Assembly (NCBI RefSeq): GCF_016899775.1 | Contig: NZ_JACJJE010000032.1 | Coordinates: 1-36,221, forward strand | DNA length: 36,221 nucleotides | Direction of reading: 5' to 3' | DNA from: Pseudoflavonifractor capillosus | GTDB taxonomy: Bacteria > Bacillota > Clostridia > Oscillospirales > Oscillospiraceae | Shown here: positions 29,261 to 36,221 of the stretch, one piece after another | How the letters are laid out: each line of letters opens with the position of its first letter | Numbering within the stretch: the first letter of the stretch is position 1 | Notes under the pieces: model-generated | The model's database searches: none | What the model saw: only the letters and a program-made list of their open reading frames with translations | What the model was told of the DNA's origin: nothing | Position numbers and translations under genes: made by a program

Positions 29261-31069
29261 TTGAGTTCCCTGCCCGCCTCCCTGCAAGCGGGGCTGACCG
29301 CCCTGCGGCAGCTTCCGGTGGATCACCCGGACTTTTACGCCTGGTACACCCTGATCCTCCGGTTTCTCTTTCCCATCCTGGCCATCTTGATGCTGGTGCG
29401 GATCATCCGCTCCCTGGTGAAGGCCTCCCCCAAGCCGGAGGTGTGGGCCTACCTGTCCCTGCCCAACGGGGCCGCCGAGCCCCTGACCCACTGGGAGAAC
29501 ATTTTAGGCCGGAGCCCCGCCTCCGACGTGGTGCTGAACTACCCCGTGGTCTCAAGGCAGCACGCCGCCCTCATCCGCACCGGGGAGGACCGGTGGACGG
29601 TCCACGACCTGGGCTCCAAGAGCGGCACCCTCCTCAACGGCAAGCCGGTGGACCCGGCGGGCTCCTCCATGACCCTGGGGGACATCCTCAGCCTGGGGGG
29701 TGTGGACACGGTGCTCCTCCCGGTGTCCGATGAGGAGACCGCCCGCCGGAAAAAGACCTCCCAGCGGCCCGTGTCCCCCTGGGGCTCCCTGATCCTGCTC
29801 ACCGTGTTTCAGGTGCTCACCGCCCTGCAGTTCCTGTTTTCCACCGACGAGGAGCACGTGCTCCTGGTCCCCGCCGCCTTTCTGTGCCTGTGCCTGGTGA
29901 TGTGGCTCTACTGCCTCACCCTCCGCTGCCTGGGGCGGATCGGCTTTGAGATGGAGACCATCGCCTTTTTCCTGTCCACATTGTCCCTGGCGGTGACGGC
30001 CTCCTCCGCCCCCGCCTCTGTGCCCAAGCAGCTGCTGGCCGTCTTTTTGGGGATCATCCTGTTTCTGGTGGTGGGCATTTTCCTCCGGGATTTAGACCGG
30101 GTGCGGAAAATCCGGTGGCTCATGGCCGCCGGGGCCGTGGTCCTGCTGAGCCTGTCCCTGGTGGCGGGCCACGAGCGGTACGGAGCGGCCAACTGGATCA
30201 GCCTGTTGGGCTTCTCCTTCCAGCCCTCGGAGCTGGCCAAGATCTGCTACATCTTCGCCGGGGCGGCCACCCTGGAGCGGCTGTTCCGCAAGCGGAATCT
30301 GGGGCTGTTCATCCTGCTCACCGGGGCGTGCATGGGCTGTCTGGCCCTGATGAGCGACTTCGGCACCGCCGCCATCTTCTTTGTCACCTTCCTGGTTATC
30401 GCCTACCTGCGCTCCGGGGACTACACCACCCTGGCCCTTATCTGCGGAGGGGCGGTGTTCGGGGGGCTGGTGCTGGTGACCATCAAGCCCTATATCCTCC
30501 GCCGGTTCGCCGCCTGGGGCCACGTGTGGGAGCAGGCCTCCGACGGGGGCTTCCAGCAGACCCGCACCATGTCCGCCGCCGCCTCCGGCGGCCTCATCGG
30601 CGTGGGGCCGGGGGAGGGGTGGCTCCACCGGGTGTCCGCCGCCGACACCGACCTGGTGTTCGGCATGCTGTGCGAGGAGTGGGGGCTCATCATCGCGCTG
30701 CTGTCGGTGGCCTGCATCGCCGCCCTGGCGGTGTTCGCCGTGCGCAGCTGCCGGGCAGGGCGGTCCAGCTTCTACACCATCGCCGCCTGCGCCGCCACCA
30801 GCCTGCTGGTGTTCCAGACCACCCTGAACGTGCTGGGGTCGGTGGACATCCTGCCCCTCACCGGGGTCACCTTCCCCTTTGTGTCCAACGGCGGGTCGTC
30901 CATGCTGTCCGCCTGGGGGCTGTTGGCCTTTTTGAAGGCGGCCGACACCCGCAGCAACGCCAGCTTCGCCATCCAGCTCCAGAAGGCCCACGGGGACAAG
31001 TGGCTGGGCAACCTGGCTCCCCGCCAGGGGAAGCGCGCCGGAAAGGAGGTCCGCCGTGAAAAAGATTGA
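29261..31069 (+). CDS. FHA domain fused to an FtsW/RodA-type SEDS glycosyltransferase
   Basis: A 602-residue membrane protein. One N-terminal membrane helix (30-50) is followed by an FHA phosphothreonine-binding domain (about 75-135) with G83-R84-S85, S98-R-x-H101 and DLGSKSGTLLNG. About ten membrane segments of the SEDS family follow, with FSFQPSELAKI, the extracellular DTDLVFGMLCEEWG and GVTFPFVSNGGSSM. SEDS proteins polymerise lipid II glycan strands with a class B PBP, and the next gene encodes one. FHA domains bind proteins phosphorylated by Ser/Thr kinases, so polymerase activity may be linked to a PASTA-type kinase. No kinase gene is in the window. Start TTG at 29261 has AAAGGAGG at 7 nt; GTG at 29243 lies in front of that site. 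Confidence 0.9.
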   Translation: MSSLPASLQAGLTALRQLPVDHPDFYAWYTLILRFLFPILAILMLVRIIRSLVKASPKPEVWAYLSLPNGAAEPLTHWENILGRSPASDVVLNYPVVSRQHAALIRTGEDRWTVHDLGSKSGTLLNGKPVDPAGSSMTLGDILSLGGVDTVLLPVSDEETARRKKTSQRPVSPWGSLILLTVFQVLTALQFLFSTDEEHVLLVPAAFLCLCLVMWLYCLTLRCLGRIGFEMETIAFFLSTLSLAVTASSAPASVPKQLLAVFLGIILFLVVGIFLRDLDRVRKIRWLMAAGAVVLLSLSLVAGHERYGAANWISLLGFSFQPSELAKICYIFAGAATLERLFRKRNLGLFILLTGACMGCLALMSDFGTAAIFFVTFLVIAYLRSGDYTTLALICGGAVFGGLVLVTIKPYILRRFAAWGHVWEQASDGGFQQTRTMSAAASGGLIGVGPGEGWLHRVSAADTDLVFGMLCEEWGLIIALLSVACIAALAVFAVRSCRAGRSSFYTIAACAATSLLVFQTTLNVLGSVDILPLTGVTFPFVSNGGSSMLSAWGLLAFLKAADTRSNASFAIQLQKAHGDKWLGNLAPRQGKRAGKEVRREKD

Positions 31070-32426
31070 GAAGCGAACGGTGGTGTGCCTGATCCTCACC
31101 CTGATCCTCTTGCTGGGGGTGGGTTTGTTTGTGGTGCGGTTTTTCCTGAACGGGGGGAGCTGGGCCTCCTTCGCCGCCAACCGCCACCTGTACAACAGCC
31201 AGGGCCAGCTGTCCGTGGGCCGGGTGCTGGACCGGGACGGGGACGTCCTCTCCTGGGTGGACGAGAGCGGAAACCGGCAGTACTACGCCAACCAGACGGT
31301 GCGCATGGCCACCCTCCACGCGGTGGGGGACCCCAACGGGGCCATCGGCACCAGCGCCCTGGTGGCCTTTGCCGACCAGCTCTCCGGCTATAACTTTCTC
31401 ACCGGGGCGGACAACCCCTTTGGGCAGGGGAACGACCTGTACCTGACCCTGGACGCCCGGCTGAACTACGAGGCCTACCAGGCCCTGGGCGGCCGGCGGG
31501 GGGCGGTGGGGGTCTACAACTATGAGACGGGGGAGATCCTGTGCATGGTGTCCACCCCCGCCTTCGACCCGGCCGACCCGCCGGATATCCAGGAGGGGGA
31601 TGAGCGGTACGAGGGCGTGTACGTGAACCGCTTCCTGTCCAGCACCTTCACCCCCGGCTCGGTGTTCAAGACGGTCACCCTGACGGCGGCCATTGAGAAC
31701 CTGCCCGACCTGTTTGGGCGCACCTTCACCTGCACCGGCTCCACCGTGGTGGGGGGCGAGACCATCACCTGCCCCTCCGCCCACGGCACCATGGACATCG
31801 GCGGGGCCTTCGCCAACTCCTGCAACGGGGTGTTCGCCCAGTTGGCCGCCGAGCTGGGGGCGGACACCATGACGAAGTATGTGGAGCAGGCCGGCCTGCT
31901 GAGCCGCTACTCGGTGGACGGCATCCAGACCGCCCAGGGGAGCTACGACCTCGCCGGAGCCACTCAGGGCCAGCTGGGCTGGTCGGGCGTGGGCCAGTAC
32001 AACGACCTGGTCAACCCCTGCGCCATGATGGTGTGGATGGGGGCCGTGGCCAACGGGGGCAAGGCCGCCGTGCCCCGCCTCATCCAGGAGGTGGACGGGG
32101 GACTGCCCCAGCTCTCCCTCCCCTTCGGAAAGGAGACGGGGACCCTGATCCAGTCCGACACGGCCCGGACCCTGGCCGACATGATGGCCCAGAACGTGGT
32201 CCAGACCTACGGCTCCGGCCGGTTCCCCAACATGGACATCTGCGCCAAGTCGGGTACCGCCGAGGTGGGGGGCGATAAGCGGCCCAACGCCTGGTTTGTG
32301 GGCTTCCTGCGCAACGAGGACGCCCCCTACGCCTTCGCCGTGGTGGTGGAGGAGGGGGGCAGCGGCGCCGGTGCGGCGGGCAACGTGGCCGCCCAGGTGC
32401 TGAACGCCCTGGTCAACGGATATTGA
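31056..32426 (+). CDS. Penicillin-binding transpeptidase partner of the FHA-SEDS protein
   Basis: A 456-residue protein with one N-terminal membrane helix (about 8-30), a short extracellular region and a transpeptidase domain (from about 140). The active-site motifs are S202-V-F-K205, S255-C-N257 and K398-S-G. It cross-links peptidoglycan and would be a beta-lactam target. It lacks the large pedestal of FtsI/PBP2 and in size resembles actinobacterial PbpA. The GTG start at 31056 overlaps the FHA-SEDS gene by 14 nt after AAAGGAGG, so a SEDS-bPBP pair made together is likely. Confidence 0.92.
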   Translation: MKKIEKRTVVCLILTLILLLGVGLFVVRFFLNGGSWASFAANRHLYNSQGQLSVGRVLDRDGDVLSWVDESGNRQYYANQTVRMATLHAVGDPNGAIGTSALVAFADQLSGYNFLTGADNPFGQGNDLYLTLDARLNYEAYQALGGRRGAVGVYNYETGEILCMVSTPAFDPADPPDIQEGDERYEGVYVNRFLSSTFTPGSVFKTVTLTAAIENLPDLFGRTFTCTGSTVVGGETITCPSAHGTMDIGGAFANSCNGVFAQLAAELGADTMTKYVEQAGLLSRYSVDGIQTAQGSYDLAGATQGQLGWSGVGQYNDLVNPCAMMVWMGAVANGGKAAVPRLIQEVDGGLPQLSLPFGKETGTLIQSDTARTLADMMAQNVVQTYGSGRFPNMDICAKSGTAEVGGDKRPNAWFVGFLRNEDAPYAFAVVVEEGGSGAGAAGNVAAQVLNALVNGY

Positions 32427-32470
32427 ATACGGCCTGCGGAGGAAGGAAAATTCCTCCCCCGCAGGGACAC

Positions 32471-32518
32471 AAGGACCTGTTTTGCTGATTGATTCGGCAG
32501 AACAGGTCCTTCTTTTTT
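32471..32518 (+). terminator. Terminator of the FHA-SEDS/PBP operon
   Basis: An 18-bp stem (starting AAGGACCTGTT, with two G:U pairs) has a 5-nt loop and is followed by CTTTTTT. It starts 44 nt after the stop. Confidence 0.92.
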
Positions 32519-32591
32519 GTTGCATTTTGTCGGGGAAAAACGTTTGTACCATAGAGAGCCGTGAGAGGCGGCGAGAGGAGGGGACGCGGAA

Positions 32592-34094
32592 TTGAACCGG
32601 CAGACGGAGGCGAGGGCACAGGGGGCGGGGCTGGCGCGCCCCGGCGCGGGCCGGGCCTGGGAGCGGGCGGGTCTTGCAGCCCTGTTTCTGGCTCTGCTGG
32701 CCCTGTGCGGGCTGTTTCCCCTCACCGGGGACGACTGGTTCCGGGAGGAGCTGGGCCGGCGTCTCACTGGGCCCATGGACCTGCTGGGGACGGTATTCCA
32801 CGGCTGGCGGACCTACAACGGCCGGATTCTGGGCAATCTCCTGGCCTACGCCGCCGGGAGCCGCCGGCTGCTCCGGGAGCTGCTCCGGGCCGCCTTCCTC
32901 TTTGGGACGGTGCGCCTGGCCGCCGGGCACGGGGGCTTCCGCACCGTGTGGGGGACTTTCCTGACGGCGGCCGCCCTGCTGGCCCTGCCCCGGGACATGT
33001 TCGCCCAGATCTACCCCTGGGCGGCGGGCTTTTTCAACTATGTCCCCCCGGTCACCCTGGCGCTGGCCGCCCTCCGGCTGCTGGGGGACCTGTTTGCGGA
33101 ACGGCCCGTCCCCGGGGGAGTTCCCCGGGCAGCGGCGGTGTTTTTCCTGGGGCTGTGCGGAGCGCTGTTTGTGGAGCACGTCGCCCTGTACGGGGTGTGG
33201 GCCGGGTTCGTCCTGCTGGTGTGGTCATGGCGGAGGGGGATTGCCTCGGTCTCTGTAGCCGCCTTCTGCGCCGGGACCCTGCTGGGGGCGCTGGTGCTGT
33301 TCCTGTCCCCCTCCTACGGGCTGATCTGGGGCGGGGGAGCCTATTCCGCCGGACTGTGGGCGAACGCGGGGGAGAACCTCCCGGTGGTCGTCTCCGGCCT
33401 GATCTCCAGGTGTCCGGTGCTGTACCTCTCTCTGACCGCCCTGGGGCTGGCGTGGTTTGCCGCCTCCCGGCGGACAGGGCCGGACCGGCTGCTGGCGGCC
33501 CTGCTGACGGCGGGCTGCGGCTGCTTTATCCTCTGCGGCCTGCGGGGGGAGTGGACCGGGGGAGAGGCGCTGGCGGCGGTCCTGTGGGGGACGGCCCTGT
33601 GGACGGGCTGCCGGCGCTGGCTGCCCAAGGGGGAGCGGCGGAACCGGGCCCTGTTCTTCCTGGCCAGCGCCGGGATGGGGGCGCTCCCACTGCTGGCGGT
33701 CTCTCCCATCGGGCCCCGGTGCCTGTACTGGTCCTATGTGTGTCTGACCATCGCGGCGGGGAATCTGCTGTCCGCCCTGCCCCTGGGCCTCCTGCCCCGC
33801 CGGCTGGTCCGGGGGACGGCGCTGGGACTGGCGGCGGGGGCGCTGGCCTTTTACCTGGCCCTGTTCTTCCCCATCCGCGTTTTGGAGGTGGAGCGGCTGG
33901 CCGCCCTGGAGGAGGCCGTGGCCCAGGGACGGCGGGAGGTGGTCCTGCCCGCCTATCCAAACGGGGACTACCTGTGGGAGGGGGACACGGATAAAATCGG
34001 CAGCCGCTTTTACATACAAGAGCCCGGAGACCTGTCCATCTCCTTTGTCCCGGCGGAGAAGTGGGCGGAGCAGAGAGGGGAGGCGGGCGGATGA
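32592..34094 (+). CDS. Polytopic membrane protein, DUF6056/GT-C-like
   Basis: A 500-residue protein with a short basic N-terminus and about 11-12 membrane helices, then a soluble tail of about 65 residues. The first outside loop reads FPLTGDDWFREEL and continues to YNGRILGN. An acidic pair after the first helix and the NGR(x)LGN pattern recall DUF6056 and GT-C glycosyltransferases, but the family is assigned from memory and is not certain. The TTG start follows GAGAGGAGG at about 10 nt. The ATGA overlap with the UbiA gene suggests the two work together, perhaps using the polyprenyl-phosphate sugar made by the partner. Confidence 0.7.
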   Translation: MNRQTEARAQGAGLARPGAGRAWERAGLAALFLALLALCGLFPLTGDDWFREELGRRLTGPMDLLGTVFHGWRTYNGRILGNLLAYAAGSRRLLRELLRAAFLFGTVRLAAGHGGFRTVWGTFLTAAALLALPRDMFAQIYPWAAGFFNYVPPVTLALAALRLLGDLFAERPVPGGVPRAAAVFFLGLCGALFVEHVALYGVWAGFVLLVWSWRRGIASVSVAAFCAGTLLGALVLFLSPSYGLIWGGGAYSAGLWANAGENLPVVVSGLISRCPVLYLSLTALGLAWFAASRRTGPDRLLAALLTAGCGCFILCGLRGEWTGGEALAAVLWGTALWTGCRRWLPKGERRNRALFFLASAGMGALPLLAVSPIGPRCLYWSYVCLTIAAGNLLSALPLGLLPRRLVRGTALGLAAGALAFYLALFFPIRVLEVERLAALEEAVAQGRREVVLPAYPNGDYLWEGDTDKIGSRFYIQEPGDLSISFVPAEKWAEQRGEAGG

Positions 34095-34933
34095 AGGGGT
34101 ATATTCAGCTGCTGCGGCCCAAGCACGGCGTCAAAAATCTGCTGGTCCTGTTTCCTCTGGTGTTCAGCGGCCGCCTGTGGGAGGGGGAGCTGCTGGCGCG
34201 GTCCCTGTGGGCGGCGCTGGCCTTCTGGGGGGCGGCCGGCGTGGTGTATATCTTCAACGACGTCCGGGACCGGGAGCGGGACCGCCTGCACCCCACCAAA
34301 TGCCGCCGGCCCATCGCCAGCGGGGCGGTGTCCGTCCCCCGGGCGGCGGCGGAGGGGGCGGTCCTGATTGCCCTGACGGCGGGGATCTTCCCACTGGGGC
34401 GGCTCCCGGCGGAGAGCGGGGGCTGCCTGGTCCTGTACGTCCTGCTGAACCTGGGGTACAGCCTGGGGCTGAAAGACGTCCCCATTCTGGATCTGGCCAT
34501 CCTGGTGTCCGGCTTTCTGCTGCGGGTGCTGTTCGGGGCGGCGGTGACGGGGATCGCCGTCTCCGGGTGGCTGTACCTCACGGTGACCGCCCTCTCCTTC
34601 TACCTGGGGCTGAGCAAGCGGAGGGGGGAGCTGCGCACCGCCCGGGGGAGGGGCCGCCTGGTCCTGCGCTTTTACAGCGACGCATTCCTCTCCCAGAACA
34701 TGCAGATGTGCCTCACCCTGGCGGTGGTGTTTTACGCCCTGTGGACGGTGGACCGGGACCTGGCCCTGGTGTGGACGGTGCCCCTGATGCTCTGCCTGTG
34801 TCTGAAATACAGCCTGGTGGTGGAGGGAAACTCCGACGGCGACCCGGTGGAGGTGCTCTACCAGGACCGGGGGCTGCTGCTCTCCGGGGCCGCCTTCGCC
34901 GCCCTCACCCTGGCGCTGCTGTACCTGCGGTGA
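34091..34933 (+). CDS. UbiA-family, decaprenyl-phosphate phosphoribosyltransferase-like
   Basis: A 280-residue intramembrane prenyltransferase. The first Asp-rich motif is NDVRDRERDRLHPTKCRRP (56-74, N56-D57-x2-D60-x3-D64), and a second conserved region is YSLGLKDVPILDLAILVSGF. RPKHGVKNLLVLFPLVFSG at the N-terminus is typical of the DPPR synthase branch (Rv3806c-like), which moves phosphoribose from PRPP to polyprenyl phosphate. In mycobacteria this leads to decaprenyl-phospho-arabinose for the cell wall; the product used here is unknown. The epimerase genes (dprE1/E2) are not in the window. Start at 34091 overlaps the upstream gene. Confidence 0.85.
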   Translation: MKGYIQLLRPKHGVKNLLVLFPLVFSGRLWEGELLARSLWAALAFWGAAGVVYIFNDVRDRERDRLHPTKCRRPIASGAVSVPRAAAEGAVLIALTAGIFPLGRLPAESGGCLVLYVLLNLGYSLGLKDVPILDLAILVSGFLLRVLFGAAVTGIAVSGWLYLTVTALSFYLGLSKRRGELRTARGRGRLVLRFYSDAFLSQNMQMCLTLAVVFYALWTVDRDLALVWTVPLMLCLCLKYSLVVEGNSDGDPVEVLYQDRGLLLSGAAFAALTLALLYLR

Positions 34934-34985
34934 GGGGCGGCAGTGAAAAAATGTTTTGTGGGGTAAAAAATTTTTTCAAAACCGG

Positions 34986-35014
34986 TTGACAGGGAGAGAT
35001 TCCTGTGGTAAAAT
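34986..35014 (+). promoter_or_regulatory. Strong promoter of tRNA-Leu
   Basis: TTGACA (34986-34991), a 17-bp spacer and TAAAAT (35009-35014). The tRNA begins 39 nt after the -10 box. AT-rich symmetric sequence (TGAAAAAAT and ATTTTTTCA near 34945-34978) lies before it. Confidence 0.85.
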
Positions 35015-35053
35015 CTCATTCGTTCTGAACGATACATAAGAACAGCCCCACTT

Positions 35054-35140
35054 GCGCGAGTGGTGGAATTGGTAGACTCGCTGGCTTCAGGTGCCAGTGC
35101 TCGCAAGGGCGTGCGGGTTCGACTCCCGCCTCGCGCACCA
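35054..35140 (+). tRNA. tRNA-Leu (anticodon CAG)
   Basis: A class II tRNA of 87 nt. The acceptor stem GCGCGAG (35054-35060) pairs with CTCGCGC, and ACCA is encoded at 35137-35140. The anticodon stem CTGGC/GCCAG holds the loop TTCAGGT with CAG at 35088-35090. A long variable arm (GTGCTCGCAAGGGC area) and a T-arm with GGTTCGACTCC follow. The CUG codon it reads is heavily used in this GC-rich genome. Confidence 0.97.
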
Positions 35141-35141
35141 C

Positions 35142-35176
35142 AAAAAAGGACATCTGCTTTGCAGATGTCCTTTTTT
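35142..35176 (+). terminator. Terminator of tRNA-Leu
   Basis: A 10-bp stem GGACATCTGC/GCAGATGTCC with a TTT loop, flanked by six A and six T, directly after the tRNA. It could also act on the minus strand. Confidence 0.93.
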
Positions 35177-35181
35177 GTGGG

Positions 35182-35274
35182 TTCCGCCGCCCGCAGGGCG
35201 GCTCCACCCTTCGGGATTTCAATGCTCGGGGCGGCAGAGCCGCCCCTGCGCCGAGGTTTTGCCTGTGGCAAAAC
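35182..35274. repeat. Row of three perfect palindromes
   Basis: CCGCCC/GGGCGG with a 3-nt loop (about 35186-35200), GGGGCGGC/GCCGCCCC (35228-35246) and GTTTTGCC/GGCAAAAC (35256-35274) follow one another. No gene is present between the tRNA terminator and the next terminator. They look like palindromic intergenic repeats of the same kind as those at 28.4 kb. Confidence 0.55.
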
Positions 35275-35374
35275 ACTCGTACGGCGCACCCGCGCCGCCG
35301 GCCAGAAGGGCCGTTGGGTGGTTTTCCTACAACGGTTCGTTCATCCAAATATCCATTTTAACCATCTCTTCTAT

Positions 35375-35408
35375 AAAAAAGGACACGACCTATGTCGTGT
35401 CCTTTTTT
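35375..35408. terminator. Terminator of the SMR gene, probably bidirectional
   Basis: A 9-bp stem GGACACGAC/GTCGTGTCC with a 4-nt loop, flanked by six A and six T. It begins 17 nt past the stop of the minus-strand SMR gene. Confidence 0.9.
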
Positions 35409-35424
35409 GGGGGGAGAGGGCCGC

Positions 35425-35745
35425 TCAGTGTCCGGACGTGGCTTTCAGGCCCAGGATACCCACCAGGAGCAGGGCGGCGAAGAAGAGCCGGGCGGGGGCG
35501 GCCGGTTCCTTGAACAGAATGATGCCGGCGATCAGGGCCCCCAGGGCGCCGATTCCCGTCCAGATGGCGTAGGCGGTCCCCAGCGGGAGCACCTTGGTGG
35601 CCTGGGAGAGAAAGGCGAAGCTGACGATCATCCCCACGATGGTCAAGACGGAGAACTTCAGGTCGGTAAATCCGTGGGAAAATTTCATGCAGGTGGACCA
35701 GAATACCTCCATCACCCCTGCGATGCATAAGCAGAGCCATGCCAT
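35425..35745 (-). CDS. sugE: Small multidrug resistance transporter, SugE/Gdx type
   Basis: A 106-residue protein with four membrane helices. The essential E13 lies in IAGVMEVFWS, and MKFSHGF and PLGTAYAIWTGIGALGA are the signatures of the SugE/Gdx branch, whose members export guanidinium in exchange for protons as an antiparallel dimer. The start MAWLCL at 35745 was chosen: GGAGG is 10 nt upstream. An ATG 9 nt earlier is too close to it. Guanidinium exporters are often under guanidine riboswitches, but none of the known classes is recognised here; a different two-hairpin leader is present. It appears to be transcribed alone. Confidence 0.93.
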   Translation of the reverse strand: MAWLCLCIAGVMEVFWSTCMKFSHGFTDLKFSVLTIVGMIVSFAFLSQATKVLPLGTAYAIWTGIGALGALIAGIILFKEPAAPARLFFAALLLVGILGLKATSGH

Positions 35746-35768
35746 GCGGAACATTCCTCCTTGAACAT

Positions 35769-35825
35769 AAAAAAATGCATTTACCGATGTATCTACCAAA
35801 GGCCTATCGATACATCAATAAATGC
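35769..35825 (-). promoter_or_regulatory. Hairpin with T-run in the SMR leader (attenuator or operator)
   Basis: Arms GCATTTA..GATGTATC (35777-35793) and GATACATC..TAAATGC (35809-35825) pair with a two-base mismatch and a 15-nt loop. On the minus strand the hairpin is followed by a run of seven T and then the ribosome site. A smaller hairpin (9 bp with two G:U pairs) precedes it between about 35828 and 35850. It could end transcription early, or the dyad could be an operator. Confidence 0.6.
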
Positions 35826-35860
35826 CTTCCACCTACTCGGCAGCAGATGGAGCGTCCTAT

Positions 35861-35888
35861 ACTATACCAGATGGACGGAAAAAGTCAA
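35861..35888 (-). promoter_or_regulatory. Predicted promoter of the SMR gene
   Basis: On the minus strand TTGACT (plus 35883-35888), a 16-bp spacer and TATAGT (plus 35861-35866). The leader to the start codon is about 110 nt. Confidence 0.65.
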
Positions 35889-35902
35889 TCCCTGATTTTC
35901 CA

Positions 35903-35995
35903 AAAATGCCGTTGCTTTCCCGCCGCTGCGCGGCGGAAAAGTCCTCGCTGCGCTCGCTGAACGCCTTGCCATGCAGGGCATTCGATCCCATTCGA
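35903..35995. repeat. Dispersed intergenic repeat, copy B
   Basis: Aligns with copy A at 9142-9242 from AAAATGCCGTT to GATCCCATTCGA. The internal palindrome is CCGCC..GGCGG here. A hairpin CGAAAAAGTGGC/GCCACTTTTTCG (35993-36020) adjoins its right end, whereas in copy A the related hairpin lies on the left. Confidence 0.75.
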
Positions 35996-36084
35996 AAAAG
36001 TGGCTTTTGCCACTTTTTCGACGGTCTCAAACCGGGAGGCGGCTAAAAGCCGCCTCCCGCAGCTTGTCAAAAAAGCCCTCCTGC

Positions 36085-36216
36085 AAGGAGTTCCGCCGTC
36101 CGCAGACGGCGGAATAAAATGAAATCCCATCATTTCCGAGGACATGCGCCTCGGAAATGATACCTCTCGCGAAATTTTGGCCGACAATTTCGCAAGAAAT
36201 CGAGGCCAAAATTTCG
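36085..36216. repeat. Nested palindromes at the right edge
   Basis: CCGCCGTC..GACGGCGG near 36093-36112, then a perfect 13-bp repeat ATCATTTCCGAGG/CCTCGGAAATGAT (36129-36161, 7-nt loop), then CGAAATTTTGGCC/GGCCAAAATTTCG (36170-36216), whose loop holds a further ATTTC/GAAAT hairpin. No T-run makes these terminators. No gene is supported from 35889 to the end. Confidence 0.6.
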
Positions 36217-36221
36217 TGCAG

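Noticed and set aside
35746-35860. Guanidine-I, -II or -III riboswitch upstream of the SMR gene
   Set aside because: None of the conserved motifs I know of these classes is present; only hairpins with unrelated loops are seen.

Overview
The window looks like chromosomal DNA of a GC-rich anaerobic Firmicute of the class Clostridia, most like the Oscillospiraceae (Flavonifractor, Pseudoflavonifractor, Lawsonibacter type). This rests on GC-rich codon use, strong AGGAGG ribosome sites, FabK as the only enoyl-ACP reductase gene seen, a giant CoA-dehydratase activase, GlnRS in a Firmicute, and GC-rich palindromic intergenic repeats. The taxonomy is inferred from gene content, not from a marker search.

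Positions 1-~5,500 are the right-hand part of a conjugative or mobilizable element with lower GC than its neighbour. Reading leftward on the minus strand: a consensus promoter, a leader with a terminator hairpin, a nitroreductase, two MATE exporters, a sigma-70-like factor, a small HTH_16-type protein, a terminator, a candidate oriT region, MobC, and the first 19 codons of a relaxase that runs off the left edge. No integrase or recombinase lies inside the window.

Positions 5,500-16,400 are GC-rich chromosome. On the minus strand come deoC, then an 888-residue fusion of a Tet(M)/EF-G-like ribosomal GTPase with a Rae1/YacP-like NYN ribonuclease domain. A 0.96 kb intergenic region with repeats and a MITE-like hairpin element follows. 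A 1,471-residue 2-hydroxyacyl-CoA dehydratase activase-type protein (plus) then converges on glnS (minus) at a shared terminator.

Positions 16,400-28,350 hold a short KdpD-like kinase and KdpE-like regulator, then a compact type II fatty-acid operon: acpP-accB-accC-accD-accA-fabH-fabK-fabD-fabG-fabF-fabZ and a MarR-family gene. It has one strong promoter, a palindromic candidate operator at the transcription start, several ATGA-type overlaps, and a strong terminator after the MarR gene. The operon covers malonyl-CoA supply, initiation and the elongation cycle.

Positions 28,350-36,221 begin with a repeat-rich gap. Then come a cell-wall pair (FHA-FtsW/RodA fusion plus a class B-like transpeptidase), a pair made of a polytopic membrane protein and a decaprenyl-phosphate phosphoribosyltransferase-like UbiA protein, tRNA-Leu(CAG), and a SugE/Gdx-type small multidrug transporter whose leader ends in a terminator-like hairpin. 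The right end is full of palindromic repeats.

The strongest candidates for something little described are the GTPase-Rae1 fusion, the FHA-FtsW fusion with its adjacent transpeptidase, and the attenuator-like leaders upstream of the MATE operon, the GTPase fusion and the SMR gene.
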